Assembly: GCF_019455385.1 (NCBI RefSeq)
Contig: NZ_JACOFR010000007.1
Coordinates: forward strand, 186,001 to 250,000
Reading direction: 5' to 3'
DNA from: Bradyrhizobium sp. BR 10289
Lineage (GTDB): Bacteria > Pseudomonadota > Alphaproteobacteria > Rhizobiales > Xanthobacteraceae
Length of the DNA: 64,000 nt
The notes under the pieces are model-generated. The model saw only the letters and a program-made list of their open reading frames with translations, was not told the origin of the DNA and did not search any database. Of the stretch, positions 53,128 through 61,624 are shown in pieces. The position numbers and the translations under genes were made by a program. Numbering within the stretch: position 1 is the stretch's first letter; each line of letters opens with the position of its first letter.

Positions 53128-53144
53128 ACGCAAGAGAGAACAAC

Positions 53145-53168
53145 AAAAGGCCCGCCGAAGCGGGCCTC
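53145..53168 (-). terminator. Rho-independent terminator of the phasin gene
   Basis: AGGCCCGC CGAA GCGGGCCT is a perfect 8-bp stem with a stable CGAA-type loop. In the minus direction it runs into TTTGTTGTT. It lies about 30 bases past the phasin stop. Confidence 0.82.
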
Positions 53169-53196
53169 AAATTCAGTTTTGTCTCAGAGCACAGGA

Positions 53197-53652
53197 TCAG
53201 GCGGTCTTGGTATAGACCTTGGCAAAGTTGTCCTGAGCGGACTTCGCACCGTTGGCGGCGAGCTTGCCGACATAGTCGGCGGTCGCCTTGGCGCGCGAGA
53301 CGAACACTTCGCCGCGGGCGCGGAGCAGGCTCGACTGGATCTCGACGGCTTCGCTGATCGACTTCGCGGACGCGAGCTGGTCGATACCGGCGAAGAACGC
53401 CTGGGCGTCGTCATAGATCGCCTGCTGGATGTTGCGGCTGATCTTGCCGGCCTCGGTGACGGACTCGGTCACCGCGTTCTCGACGGCGGCGGTCACGCGC
53501 TCGGAGCCAGCGAACACCTCGGCGGCACGGTCCTTGGCGGTGTTGGCAGTCTTCTTGACGAATTCGCGGGCAGCCTCGGGAACTTCCAGGTTCTGGATGT
53601 TCTTGAAAGCGTCTTTGAAGCCCTCGAAAGCGGTGTTGGTTTCGGTGGTCAT
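53197..53652 (-). CDS. Phasin (PHA granule-associated protein)
   Basis: Coats polyhydroxyalkanoate granules. 151 residues, almost entirely amphipathic helix, rich in Ala, Lys and Glu, as in the phasin_2 family. Diagnostic segments are AFEGFKDAFKNIQNLEVPEAAREFV and AIYDDAQAFFAGIDQLASAKSISEA, in part. GGAGAG precedes the ATG. Monocistronic: it has its own terminator and a promoter region with a TGCA-type palindrome. Close to the PHA synthase operon. Confidence 0.92.
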   Translation of the reverse strand: MTTETNTAFEGFKDAFKNIQNLEVPEAAREFVKKTANTAKDRAAEVFAGSERVTAAVENAVTESVTEAGKISRNIQQAIYDDAQAFFAGIDQLASAKSISEAVEIQSSLLRARGEVFVSRAKATADYVGKLAANGAKSAQDNFAKVYTKTA

Positions 53653-53745
53653 AGGGTTCTCTCCATCCTCATTGGTCTGAGCTATGGGCTCACCCCGTCC
53701 TCAATGGCCCGGGGCACGGTTTATATGGCATAGTCAATTGTGCGA

Positions 53746-53763
53746 TGCAATATTCATATTGCA
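53746..53763. promoter_or_regulatory. Candidate PhaR operator upstream of the phasin gene
   Basis: TGCAATAT TC ATATTGCA is a perfect 8-bp inverted repeat, flanked by further TGC and GCA triplets (TGCGA before, CTGCGA after). PhaR repressors of phasin genes recognise spaced TGC/GCA elements. It lies 94 bases upstream of the phasin ATG. Confidence 0.6.
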
Positions 53764-53857
53764 CTGCGATATCACGAAATCGTGAACAGCCTGAATGGCA
53801 GGCAATCTGCTGCCTTCCTGGCCCGCGCCTACTGTGCATGGGGTTGAATTCGAGTTT

Positions 53858-54451
53858 TTAGTGCTGGACCGCGCCGGGTAGCCCATAGGCCTCCATCTGG
53901 GCCTGGACCTGCGCGATGTTGTGCCCGAGCACGACGATGTCGTGGGTCCTGCCCTCGACGTCCCTGACGTGGTCGCGGAGCAGCGCCTCGGCCTTGAAGC
54001 CGAGGCTCTCGAACAGCGCAATCGCCGCCTGCTGGTCCACCGTCATCTGCACCGAGAGCTTCTCCAGGCCGGCGCCGAGCGCGAGGGCAAAGGTCTCCTG
54101 CGACAGCGCCCGCCCGACCCCCTTTCCGCGCACGTCCTGCGACACCACCATCCGGATCTCGCCGACATGGGGCGACCAGGAGTGCGGATCGCGTACCAGC
54201 GTGCCGCAGCCGACGACCTTGCCGTCCCTGACCGCGAGCAGGCTCTGGATCGCGCCGCGCTCGATCTCCTTGACCCAGGCCGACAACACCTTCGCCTCGC
54301 TGATGTTACGCGGCAGGAACAGCAGGTCGTGAGTCGGTAGGCCCTTGCCGAAGGCCAGCACGGCGGCTTCGTCGGCGGGCGACATCAGGCGGATCTCGAT
54401 ATCGCCGGCGTCGGTCCTGACGTGACGCGGATAGGAACGCTGCTCGCTCAT
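53858..54451 (-). CDS. GNAT-family N-acetyltransferase
   Basis: 197 residues. The acetyl-CoA-binding motif is EIRMVVSQDVRGKGVGRALSQE, with the C-terminal motif AIALFESLGFKAEALLRDHV. The start is the ATG of MSEQRSYPRHV, which overlaps the stop of the PHA synthase gene by four bases (ATGA), so it is the last gene of a three-gene PHA operon. Substrate unknown; a role in PHA metabolism is suggested only by context. Confidence 0.87.
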   Translation of the reverse strand: MSEQRSYPRHVRTDAGDIEIRLMSPADEAAVLAFGKGLPTHDLLFLPRNISEAKVLSAWVKEIERGAIQSLLAVRDGKVVGCGTLVRDPHSWSPHVGEIRMVVSQDVRGKGVGRALSQETFALALGAGLEKLSVQMTVDQQAAIALFESLGFKAEALLRDHVRDVEGRTHDIVVLGHNIAQVQAQMEAYGLPGAVQH

Positions 54452-55530
54452 GTCGACCTCTTGCCCAGCCAGGAGTCCAGTTTCGGCCACAGCCGCTTCA
54501 CCGCGTTGGCGCCGGCGACCAGCGAGACGTGACCGCCTTTCAGCATCACCTCTTCCTTGTCCTCGGAGCCAATCTTGGCGATCAGGTGCTTGGCGGCATC
54601 GTAAGGCACGATGTGATCGTGCTCGGCGACGGCATGCAGGATCGGCACCTTGATGTCTTCGAGCTTCGCCGAACGGCCGCCCACCGACATGGTGTCATTG
54701 AACAGCTTGTTGTCCCACATCAGGTCCTTGGTGATGGTGCGGAAATATTCGCCGGCGAGCGGCAGCGTATCGGTCGCCCAGCGGTCGAACATCCGGTACG
54801 ATTTCACGAACTCGTCGTTCCAGATGTTCTCCCAGAGCTGGATCTGGCTCACCGTGCGCGAGGCCGGGCGCAGCATCTCGAACGAGGACAGGATCATCTC
54901 CGGCGGCACGTTACCGACGCTGTCGACGAGACGGTCGACGTCGAAATAGCGGCGGTCGGAGAAATTCGAGAACAGCTTCATCTCGCGGAAGTCGATCGGC
55001 GTGGTGAAGCAGATCAGGTTCTTCATCGGCCCGTCCTTGTGGATCGAGCCGTAAAGCAGCGACAGCACGCCGCCGAAGCAATAACCGATGACGGAGACGT
55101 CCTGCTCGCCGGAATCCTGCTGCACGCGGCGGACGCAATCCGGGATGAAATCGAGGACGTAGTCCTCCATCCGCAGGCTCTTCTCCTCCGGCCGCGGCGC
55201 GCTCCAGTCGAGCATGTAGACGTCGTAGCCACGCCTCAGCAGGAATTCGATGAAGCTCTGACCGGGCACGAGATCGAGAATGTAGCCGCGGTTGGTGGTC
55301 GCCATCACGATCAGCACCGGCACGCGGTAGATCTCGTCCGACATCGGCCGGTAGTGATAGAGGCTCATCGTGCCGCGCGAATGCAGCACGTCCTTCGGCG
55401 TCGAGCCGAGCCTGGGTCCGGAGGTCGAGAAATATTCGACGCCCTTGATGCTGCGCTGGATCGCGCGCTGCACCTCGGTCTGGATCCGCTCCGGAATGGA
55501 TGCGAAATCAAGTTCCGCCGGTGCGTTCAT
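54448..55530 (-). CDS. phaC: Poly(R)-hydroxyalkanoate synthase, class III/IV-like PhaC subunit
   Basis: Polymerises hydroxyacyl-CoA on granules. 360 residues, the short PhaC size of two-subunit synthases (class I enzymes are near 590). The lipase-like box is GYCFGG with the nucleophile Cys near residue 150, the Asp lies in AVAEHDHIVPY near 304 and the His in LKGGHVSLV near 334. The start overlaps the upstream small gene by four bases (ATGA), as expected for a synthase and its partner. Class I is excluded by length. Confidence 0.9.
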   Translation of the reverse strand: MNAPAELDFASIPERIQTEVQRAIQRSIKGVEYFSTSGPRLGSTPKDVLHSRGTMSLYHYRPMSDEIYRVPVLIVMATTNRGYILDLVPGQSFIEFLLRRGYDVYMLDWSAPRPEEKSLRMEDYVLDFIPDCVRRVQQDSGEQDVSVIGYCFGGVLSLLYGSIHKDGPMKNLICFTTPIDFREMKLFSNFSDRRYFDVDRLVDSVGNVPPEMILSSFEMLRPASRTVSQIQLWENIWNDEFVKSYRMFDRWATDTLPLAGEYFRTITKDLMWDNKLFNDTMSVGGRSAKLEDIKVPILHAVAEHDHIVPYDAAKHLIAKIGSEDKEEVMLKGGHVSLVAGANAVKRLWPKLDSWLGKRST

Positions 55531-55910
55531 GCTTGCCCTCCATTCTCGGAAGGCGGGCGCTTGGTCCGCGGCGGTCGCGGCGTTCCGTCAGAACCTTGCG
55601 GGATGCCGGAACTCGCCGCGATCTGACTCAGCATCGCCTTCATCTCGCCGATCTGGGCTTCGATCAACTGCAGCCGTTCCGCAAGGCCCGTGACCTGCTC
55701 CCGGCTCGGCAGGTTCATCGTGACCAGATATTTCTCCATGAGCTCGCCGAGCTGCTTCTGAGCACCTGCAGCAACTCCTCCCGCGCGGTTCATCGCCTGC
55801 GAAAATTCCGGCGACGACATGGCCTGGTTGGCGAAGGAGTTGAACCCCTTCTCCATGTCCCCAACCATCTTCTGCCACATCGCGACGGGATTGTTGATCT
55901 TGTCGGCCAT
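55527..55910 (-). CDS. Small PhaE/PhaR-like PHA synthase partner
   Basis: 127 residues. I start at MADKINNPVAMW, with AGGAGG six bases upstream. Amphipathic N-terminal helices with phasin-like character. The segment NLPSREQVTGLAERLQLIEA (about 69-88), continuing as coiled coil, resembles the conserved C-terminal motif of PhaE and PhaR subunits. The Pro/Arg-rich tail resembles a flexible linker. It directly precedes and overlaps phaC. I infer it to be the activating subunit; it is shorter than typical PhaE (about 300+) and PhaR (about 180-200). Confidence 0.72.
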   Translation of the reverse strand: MADKINNPVAMWQKMVGDMEKGFNSFANQAMSSPEFSQAMNRAGGVAAGAQKQLGELMEKYLVTMNLPSREQVTGLAERLQLIEAQIGEMKAMLSQIAASSGIPQGSDGTPRPPRTKRPPSENGGQA

Positions 55911-56064
55911 CGGCGTCCTCCTGATCTGAGAGCTGCGATGCCCTTCTTTTTCGCCATACCACACCGTTGCAGGGGAGCGGTCAACCAGCAGGCTCGGTGC
56001 GGCGCACACGGCTTCTTTGCGGCGTAAAACCGTGCGATACAGCAGAGATCAGCAGGAGGGACCC

Positions 56065-56979
56065 GTGACCGCTCATCAGCCGCCCCAGACCGTCCGCGCC
56101 AACGGCATCGACATCTGCTACGAGATTTTCGGTAACGACAATGCCGAGCCGCTGCTGCTGATCATGGGGCTCGGGGCGCAGATGATCCATTGGGACGATG
56201 CGTTCTGCGAGCAGCTCGCCACGCACGGCTTTCGCGTGATCCGCTTCGACAATCGCGACATCGGCAAATCGAGCCATCTCACCGGCGGCAAGCGCCTGAC
56301 GCCGCTCGAACTGCTGAAGCTGCGCTTCCTCAGGATTCCGGTGGCTGCTCCCTACAGGCTGATCGACATGGCCAAGGACACGATCGGGCTGATGGACGCG
56401 CTCGGCATCAAGTCCGCGCATCTGGTCGGCGCCTCCATGGGCGGCATGATCGCGCAGGAGGTGACGCTGTCGTTTCCCGATCGCGTGCGCTCGCTGACCT
56501 CGATCATGTCGACGACCGGCAATCCGCGCGTGCCGCCGCCGACCCGCGAGGCGGCTGCGATGCTGATGGCGCCGCCGCCCCGAACCAAGGAGGAGTTCAT
56601 CGTCCGCTACGGCCAGACCTGGAAAGTGTTGCGCGCGGGGTCGTTCCCGGAAGAGGAGGCGCTCGACCCCGATCGTGCCGAGCGCGTGTTCGCGCGCGGA
56701 CTCAATCCGGCCGGTGTCGGCCGGCAGCTGCGCGCCGTGCTCGCCTCCGGCAGCCGCAAGGAGCGACTGCATGCGGTCAAGACGCCGACGCTGGTGATCC
56801 ACGGCACGATCGATCCGCTGGTGCGTCCTGAGGGAGGCAAGGATACCGCAGAGTCCATTCCGGGCGCAAAACTGCTGATGATCGAAGGCATGGGCCATGC
56901 GCTGCCGATGCGGTTCTGGCCGGACATCATCCGCGCCATCGACAAGCATGCGCATGGCGCGGCGGCGAAGGCGGCGTAG
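56065..56979 (+). CDS. Alpha/beta hydrolase
   Basis: 304 residues from a GTG start chosen for the near-perfect AGGAGG five bases upstream; a TTG 16 codons earlier is ignored. Oxyanion region LLLIMGLGAQMIHWD, nucleophile elbow LVGASMGGMIAQEV (Ser near 127), Asp in IHGTIDPLVRPEGG and His in EGMGHALPMRFW. Resembles 3-oxoadipate enol-lactonase-type or esterase-type hydrolases. It diverges from the PHA operon, with 154 bases between. Confidence 0.86.
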   Translation: MTAHQPPQTVRANGIDICYEIFGNDNAEPLLLIMGLGAQMIHWDDAFCEQLATHGFRVIRFDNRDIGKSSHLTGGKRLTPLELLKLRFLRIPVAAPYRLIDMAKDTIGLMDALGIKSAHLVGASMGGMIAQEVTLSFPDRVRSLTSIMSTTGNPRVPPPTREAAAMLMAPPPRTKEEFIVRYGQTWKVLRAGSFPEEEALDPDRAERVFARGLNPAGVGRQLRAVLASGSRKERLHAVKTPTLVIHGTIDPLVRPEGGKDTAESIPGAKLLMIEGMGHALPMRFWPDIIRAIDKHAHGAAAKAA

Positions 56980-57071
56980 ACGGTCTCCTCGCGGTGACCA
57001 TGTGAGCTTCCGGTTACTCTCTTAACGCAGGCCGGCGCGAAAGCTATACCGGCCTCGTTCAATCGCAACAC

Positions 57072-57088
57072 AGAGGCCATCGGCCTCT
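57072..57088 (+). promoter_or_regulatory. Leader hairpin just before the SnoaL-like gene
   Basis: AGAGGCC ATC GGCCTCT is a perfect 7-bp stem ending 10 bases before the ATG at 57099. It could cap or partly hide the ribosome-binding region. No U-tract follows, so it is not a terminator. Confidence 0.4.
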
Positions 57089-57098
57089 CGGAGCCCTC

Positions 57099-57563
57099 AT
57101 GCATCTCATCGTCCGATCCGCCGCAATGATCGCGGCTTTCATTTTCATGCTCTCCTTGGCCAGCGGCGCCGCGATAGCCGGCAGCGCGCAGGAAGAAGCC
57201 AACCGCGCCGCCGTGCTCGCCTTCTACGAGAAGGGCCTCAACCAGAAGGACGCCGACGCCGCCCTCGCCTATGTCGGCAACCGCTATGTCCAGCACAATC
57301 CGAATGCGCCGGATGGTCCTGACGGCTTCCGGAAGTTCATCGGCTTCCTCCGCGAAAAATTTCCGAACTCGCACAGCGAGATCAAGCGCAGCTTCGTGGA
57401 TGGCGATTTCGTGATCCTCCACGTTCACGCGGTTCGCGAGCCCGGAACGCGAGGCAATGCGATTGTCGATATCTTCAAGCTGGAGAACGGCAAGATCGTC
57501 GAGCATTGGGACGTCGTGCAGCCGATCCCGGACAACCCGGCGAACAACAACACGATGTTCTAG
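57099..57563 (+). CDS. Secreted SnoaL-like / NTF2-fold protein
   Basis: 154 residues. The Sec signal peptide is about MHLIVRSAAMIAAFIFMLSL with probable cut near AIAGSA. The mature part is a SnoaL-like polyketide-cyclase/NTF2 fold: AVLAFYEKGLNQKDADAALAYV, YVQHNPNAPDGPDGF and IVDIFKLENGKIVEHWDVVQ (in part). Periplasmic; function unknown. Its TAG overlaps the stop of the convergent gene by three bases (CTAG). Confidence 0.82.
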   Translation: MHLIVRSAAMIAAFIFMLSLASGAAIAGSAQEEANRAAVLAFYEKGLNQKDADAALAYVGNRYVQHNPNAPDGPDGFRKFIGFLREKFPNSHSEIKRSFVDGDFVILHVHAVREPGTRGNAIVDIFKLENGKIVEHWDVVQPIPDNPANNNTMF

Positions 57564-58234
57564 CCCTTCTTCGCGATCCAGATCACATGGCGCGCGCCGC
57601 CGCCTCGTCCGGTGGCGCGAACGTTGACCTCATTGACGTCGAAGCCGGCGCGCTTGAGACGCTTGGTGAAGGCCGGGTTGGGTCCCGATGACCAAACGGC
57701 GAGCACGCCGCCCGGCCGCAGCGCCGTCTTCGCCGCCTGCAGCCCGCCCGCACTGTAAAGCGCGTCATTGCCCTTCCGGGTCAGCCCTTCCGGCCCATTG
57801 TCGACGTCGAGCAGAATGGCATCGAAGGCCGAACCCTTGGCACGAATGACTTCGCCGACGTCGATCTCGCGGATGCTCACCTTGGCATCATCGAGGCTGT
57901 CGCCAAAAACCCCCGCCATCGGGCCGCGCGCCCAGCTCACCACTGCCGGCACCAGCTCGGAGACCACGATCTTCGCCTTGGGACCCAGAACCATGAGCGC
58001 CGCCCGCAAGGTAAAGCCCATGCCGAGGCCGCCGATGAGGACGACGGGCTTTGCGACCTGCTCAATCTGCTTCGCCGCAAGCGTCGCGAGCGCGGCTTCG
58101 GAACCCGACAGGCGGCTGTTCATCAGCTCGTTGGTGCCGAGCTTGATGGAAAACTCCTCGCCCCGCCGCATCAGGCGGAGCTCCTCGTCGGAGCCGGGGA
58201 TTTTGGCGGTGTCGAGCTTTTCCCAGGGAATCAT
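57560..58234 (-). CDS. Spermidine-synthase-like methyltransferase-fold protein
   Basis: 224 residues. The Rossmann motif VVLIGGLGMGFTLRAALMVL, then VVSELVPAVVSWARGPM and FDAILLDVDNGPEGL, the pattern of the spermidine synthase / SAM-dependent methyltransferase fold. The N-terminal beta domain of true spermidine synthases is reduced to EELRLMRRGEEFSIKLGTNELMNSR in outline. Polyamine synthesis is therefore only a possibility. Convergent with the SnoaL-like gene, stops overlapping. Confidence 0.78.
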   Translation of the reverse strand: MIPWEKLDTAKIPGSDEELRLMRRGEEFSIKLGTNELMNSRLSGSEAALATLAAKQIEQVAKPVVLIGGLGMGFTLRAALMVLGPKAKIVVSELVPAVVSWARGPMAGVFGDSLDDAKVSIREIDVGEVIRAKGSAFDAILLDVDNGPEGLTRKGNDALYSAGGLQAAKTALRPGGVLAVWSSGPNPAFTKRLKRAGFDVNEVNVRATGRGGGARHVIWIAKKG

Positions 58235-58264
58235 GGGAGTGCTTTAGCACGATCGGACGAACAA

Positions 58265-61200
58265 TCACCCTCCCGCCCAGACATCCAGCACATAGCGGTT
58301 CTTCGTGCCCATCTCCTCGATCCAACGCGCGCTCGCGGCGGCATCGCTGCCGGTGTTCTCACGATGGATCGCAACCAGCGCCGCCTTCACGTCGGGCTCC
58401 ATCCTGCTGCCGTCGCCGCAGACATAGATGATCGCGCCCTGCTCGATTAGCGGCCAGACCTTGTCCTTCTGCGCGGCGAGCACGTGCTGCACGTAGGTCT
58501 TCGGTCCATCCGCCCGCGAGAACGCGGTGAACAGCTCGGTGATGCCGCTCGCCGCCAGCGCCTTCAGCTCCTCCGCATAAAGGAAATCCTGGTCGGGATG
58601 GCGACAGCCGAAGAACAGCATGGACGGACCGAGAGTTGCCCCCTTTGCCTTGCGCGCGGCGCGCTCCTGGAGGAAGCCGCGGAACGGCGCTAGGCCCGTG
58701 CCGGGGCCGATCATGATGATCGGCACCGATGGATCATCGGGAAGCCGGAAGCCGGCCTTGGTCTCGCGCACAGTGGCGTGGATCGTATCGCCCGGACGGC
58801 GATTGGCGAGATAGTTCGAGCAGATGCCCTTGTAGGTACCGCGCCCGGAGGCGGCGGGACCTTCAACCACGCCGACCGTAACGCTGCAGCGCCCAGGATC
58901 GACCGACGGCGAGGATGAGATCGAGTAATAACGCGGCGCCAGCAGCGAGAGCATTTCCAGATAGACATGGAACGGCAGCTCGCAGGCGGGATGTTCGAGC
59001 AGCAGGTCGAACACCGATTTACGCTTCGCCAGAATCTCGTTGCGATAGCGCTCGAGCGTTTCGGCCTCCTCGCCGACGAATGCCAGCAATTTCGGCTTGG
59101 TGACCGGGCAGCGGGTGTACTCGGCCATGATCTGGATCTGCTTGCGCGTCGCGACCTGCTGCAATTCGACGAACTCGCTGAGCAGGCGGCCGACCGACAC
59201 CACCTCGCCGACCGGCAATTGCGCACGGCGCCCCTCGGCGACCTGAAGCCTGATCTGGTCGGCGGGCAGGAAGCCGAAGCGGCGGGCAACCGAATCCACC
59301 AGAGTCGGGTCGTTGCGCGGGACGACGCTTAGATGATCGCCGACCCGGTAGCTGACATTGGCCGGCAGCCGCACCTCGATATGGCGCGTCGATCGCTCCG
59401 ACGGATTGGCGCTACCCTTGTTCTGGAGCTCGTCGTTGGCCAGTACCTTCATCGCGACCGCGCCGCCCTGGGCGACGATGGTGTTGACAGCGGTCACCGC
59501 GACCGGCTCGATCGCATAGAGCGGATCGTCCTCTGCGGTACGCGTGAAATTCCAGTCGATGCCGAATTCCTTGGTCGCGACCTGGGCCGCTGCCGGGAAC
59601 CACTTCTGGAACTGGCCATCGAGATCGCTGCGCGCATCGCCCTCGCCGCGCGGATAGACCGCGCGGGCGCCGTGCTTCGACAATTGTTCGTCGATGAAGC
59701 GCGGCACCGATTGGTAGGTCGCCGCCCAATCGCTGTTGCCACAGCCGAACACGGCATAGCGCACGCCGGCAAAGGCATTATCAGGCAAATCGCTGCCGAG
59801 CCATTTGACGAATTGCGACGCGTTGTCCGGCGGAGCGCCATTGTAGGAGGCGCAGATGATCAGCACGCCGCCCTCCTGCGGCAGCTTGCCGACATAATCG
59901 TCGAGCGCTCCGAGATGCACGGCAAAGCCGTTGATCTCGGCAAGGTCCGCCATGCGGGTCGCGAGCTCCTCGGCGGTGCCGAGATTGGAGCCGTAGAGCA
60001 CCAGCATCGGCGTGTTGTGGCCGGGCCGCGTCGTCGGCTGACGCTGTGCCTTCGGCGTCGAGACCGCAGCGGCGATAGGCCCGCCATAGGCGCCGCGCTC
60101 GCGATCGGCGCGCGGACGTACCTTGATCTTGAAGCCTTCCGGCTTCATCGTCAGGGTTTCCTTCAGGTGCATCTGGTAACGCTGGTGGTCGATCAGCTTG
60201 AAGCGCTGCAGGACCATGCCGAGCGCGAGCGCGGCCTCATGCATGGCAAAGCCGCGCCCGATGCAGGCGCGCTGGCCATTACCGAACGGCTTCCACGCGT
60301 TGATCGGCCGTTTCGCTTCAGCCTCCTTGCTGAAATTCTCGGGATCGAAGGCATCCGGGTTCGGTCCCCACACTGAGGGATCGCGATGTAGTGCCGTCAC
60401 CAGGATGGTGACGAACGTACCCTTCCTGAGCTTGTATTTGCCGCCGCCGATGGTCTCGTCCTGGAGCGGCGAGATGCCGTAGGCCGGTGCCGGCGGCCAC
60501 AGCCGCAGCGCCTCCTTCAGGATCTGCGTGATATAGGTGAGCCGCGTCACCTGCTGATAGGTCGGCTTGGCGTTGACGTCGGGGCCGAAGACGCGATCGA
60601 CCTCGTCATAGGCTTTCCTGAGAATTTCGGGGTGCTTCAGCAGCGCATAGATCGTGCATGACAACAGGCCGCTGGTTGTCTCGTGGCCCGCGATCAGGAA
60701 GGTGTTGATCTGATAGCGGATGTTGACGTCGTCGAGCTGCTCCCCGGTCGAGCGGTCGACGCCGGTCATCATCGCCGCCAGCATGTCCTTCTTGTCGTCG
60801 ATCCCCTCCGCGCTCTTGCGGCGCTCGGCAATGATCTCGTCGACCATCTTGTTCATGAAGGCGACGTCTTCGGCCAGCGTCTTGCGGCGCTTCTGCATCC
60901 ACAGCTGCTCGAACGGCAGGCCGCGCGTCATCATGATGGTTTCGAGCGAGCGCACCAGCGACTCGACGAAGGGATGGTAGTCGCGCCGGTAGAAGGAATT
61001 GAAGCGATAGTCGAAGCCGCACAGGCCGATCGTATCCAGCGTCAGCGCCGTCATGTCGTGGACGACGTCGATCTCGTCGTCGGCGTTGAGCCGCTCCCAT
61101 TTCTGGACCAGCTGCTCGGCGATATCGACCATGCTGGGATGATAGGACTGCATCGCGCGATTGCCGAACGGCTGCAGCAGGATGTTGTGCGCCTTGCTCC

Positions 61201-61501
61201 AGTTCGGCTCCCTGGTGTCGGCCGTGAACAGGCCGTCGCCGCCGACCGCGCGCACGCGCCGCAGCGCCCCACGCACCGTCTTGTCGAAACGTTTTTCGTC
61301 GGAGAGCTCGTCGACGAGATCATGGCCGGAGACGACGACGATCGGCGAGCCCATCATGTCGAGCCAGAAGATCGGACCGAGCTCCTTGGCAAGCCGCGTC
61401 AGGTGCTGCACGGGGGCAGCGGAGTCCAGCGACAGCATGTTGCCGACGACCGGCTTGGTCGGCGGTTGCGGGATCGGGTCCAGTCGGTTCTTGCTTGACA
61501 T
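58265..61501 (-). CDS. Self-sufficient cytochrome P450 / NADPH-P450 reductase fusion (CYP102 type)
   Basis: Soluble fatty-acid hydroxylase or epoxygenase of 1078 residues, like Bacillus P450 BM3 (1049). The P450 domain spans about 1-465. It has GDGLFT containing the phenylalanine equivalent to BM3 F87, then AHNILLQPF, the I-helix AGHETT, KEALR and the heme loop FGNGQRACIG with Cys near 411. The FMN domain starts at about 495 (LVLYGSNLGTAEELA), the FAD domain includes RYYSISSSP near 858, the NADPH motif is GPGTGLAPFRGFL, and the C-terminus is YVLDVWAGG. CYP102A6 of B. japonicum is the likely nearest named enzyme, by memory. I start at MSSKNRLDPIP, with GGGGGAAG upstream. Downstream of epoxide hydrolase and WS/DGAT genes. 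Confidence 0.95.
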   Translation of the reverse strand: MSSKNRLDPIPQPPTKPVVGNMLSLDSAAPVQHLTRLAKELGPIFWLDMMGSPIVVVSGHDLVDELSDEKRFDKTVRGALRRVRAVGGDGLFTADTREPNWSKAHNILLQPFGNRAMQSYHPSMVDIAEQLVQKWERLNADDEIDVVHDMTALTLDTIGLCGFDYRFNSFYRRDYHPFVESLVRSLETIMMTRGLPFEQLWMQKRRKTLAEDVAFMNKMVDEIIAERRKSAEGIDDKKDMLAAMMTGVDRSTGEQLDDVNIRYQINTFLIAGHETTSGLLSCTIYALLKHPEILRKAYDEVDRVFGPDVNAKPTYQQVTRLTYITQILKEALRLWPPAPAYGISPLQDETIGGGKYKLRKGTFVTILVTALHRDPSVWGPNPDAFDPENFSKEAEAKRPINAWKPFGNGQRACIGRGFAMHEAALALGMVLQRFKLIDHQRYQMHLKETLTMKPEGFKIKVRPRADRERGAYGGPIAAAVSTPKAQRQPTTRPGHNTPMLVLYGSNLGTAEELATRMADLAEINGFAVHLGALDDYVGKLPQEGGVLIICASYNGAPPDNASQFVKWLGSDLPDNAFAGVRYAVFGCGNSDWAATYQSVPRFIDEQLSKHGARAVYPRGEGDARSDLDGQFQKWFPAAAQVATKEFGIDWNFTRTAEDDPLYAIEPVAVTAVNTIVAQGGAVAMKVLANDELQNKGSANPSERSTRHIEVRLPANVSYRVGDHLSVVPRNDPTLVDSVARRFGFLPADQIRLQVAEGRRAQLPVGEVVSVGRLLSEFVELQQVATRKQIQIMAEYTRCPVTKPKLLAFVGEEAETLERYRNEILAKRKSVFDLLLEHPACELPFHVYLEMLSLLAPRYYSISSSPSVDPGRCSVTVGVVEGPAASGRGTYKGICSNYLANRRPGDTIHATVRETKAGFRLPDDPSVPIIMIGPGTGLAPFRGFLQERAARKAKGATLGPSMLFFGCRHPDQDFLYAEELKALAASGITELFTAFSRADGPKTYVQHVLAAQKDKVWPLIEQGAIIYVCGDGSRMEPDVKAALVAIHRENTGSDAAASARWIEEMGTKNRYVLDVWAGG

Positions 61502-61535
61502 TAAAAGTGCTTCCCCCTGCCTCAATATCCACTGT

Positions 61536-61622
61536 CGTCATTGCGAGGAGCGAAGCGACGAAGCAATCCGGACCGTCTCTGCGGGTACATTCCTGGATTG
61601 CTTCGCTTCGCTGGCAATGACG
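61536..61622. repeat. Intergenic palindromic repeat (GTCATTGCGAG family)
   Basis: TCGTCATTGCGAGGAGCGAAGC and GCTTCGCTTCGCTGGCAATGACGA are inverse arms, with AAGCAATCCGG..CTGGATTGCTT inside. Lies between the epoxide hydrolase stop and the CYP102 start. Same family as 25340-25449. Confidence 0.88.
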
Positions 61623-61624
61623 AA

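Noticed and set aside
57560..58234. Calling the gene a true spermidine synthase (speE)
   Set aside because: It is shorter than SpeE and lacks a full N-terminal beta domain; only the Rossmann core is convincing.
13053..61622. Intergenic repeats as a CRISPR array
   Set aside because: They are solitary palindromes kilobases apart, without regular spacers, and no cas genes are present.
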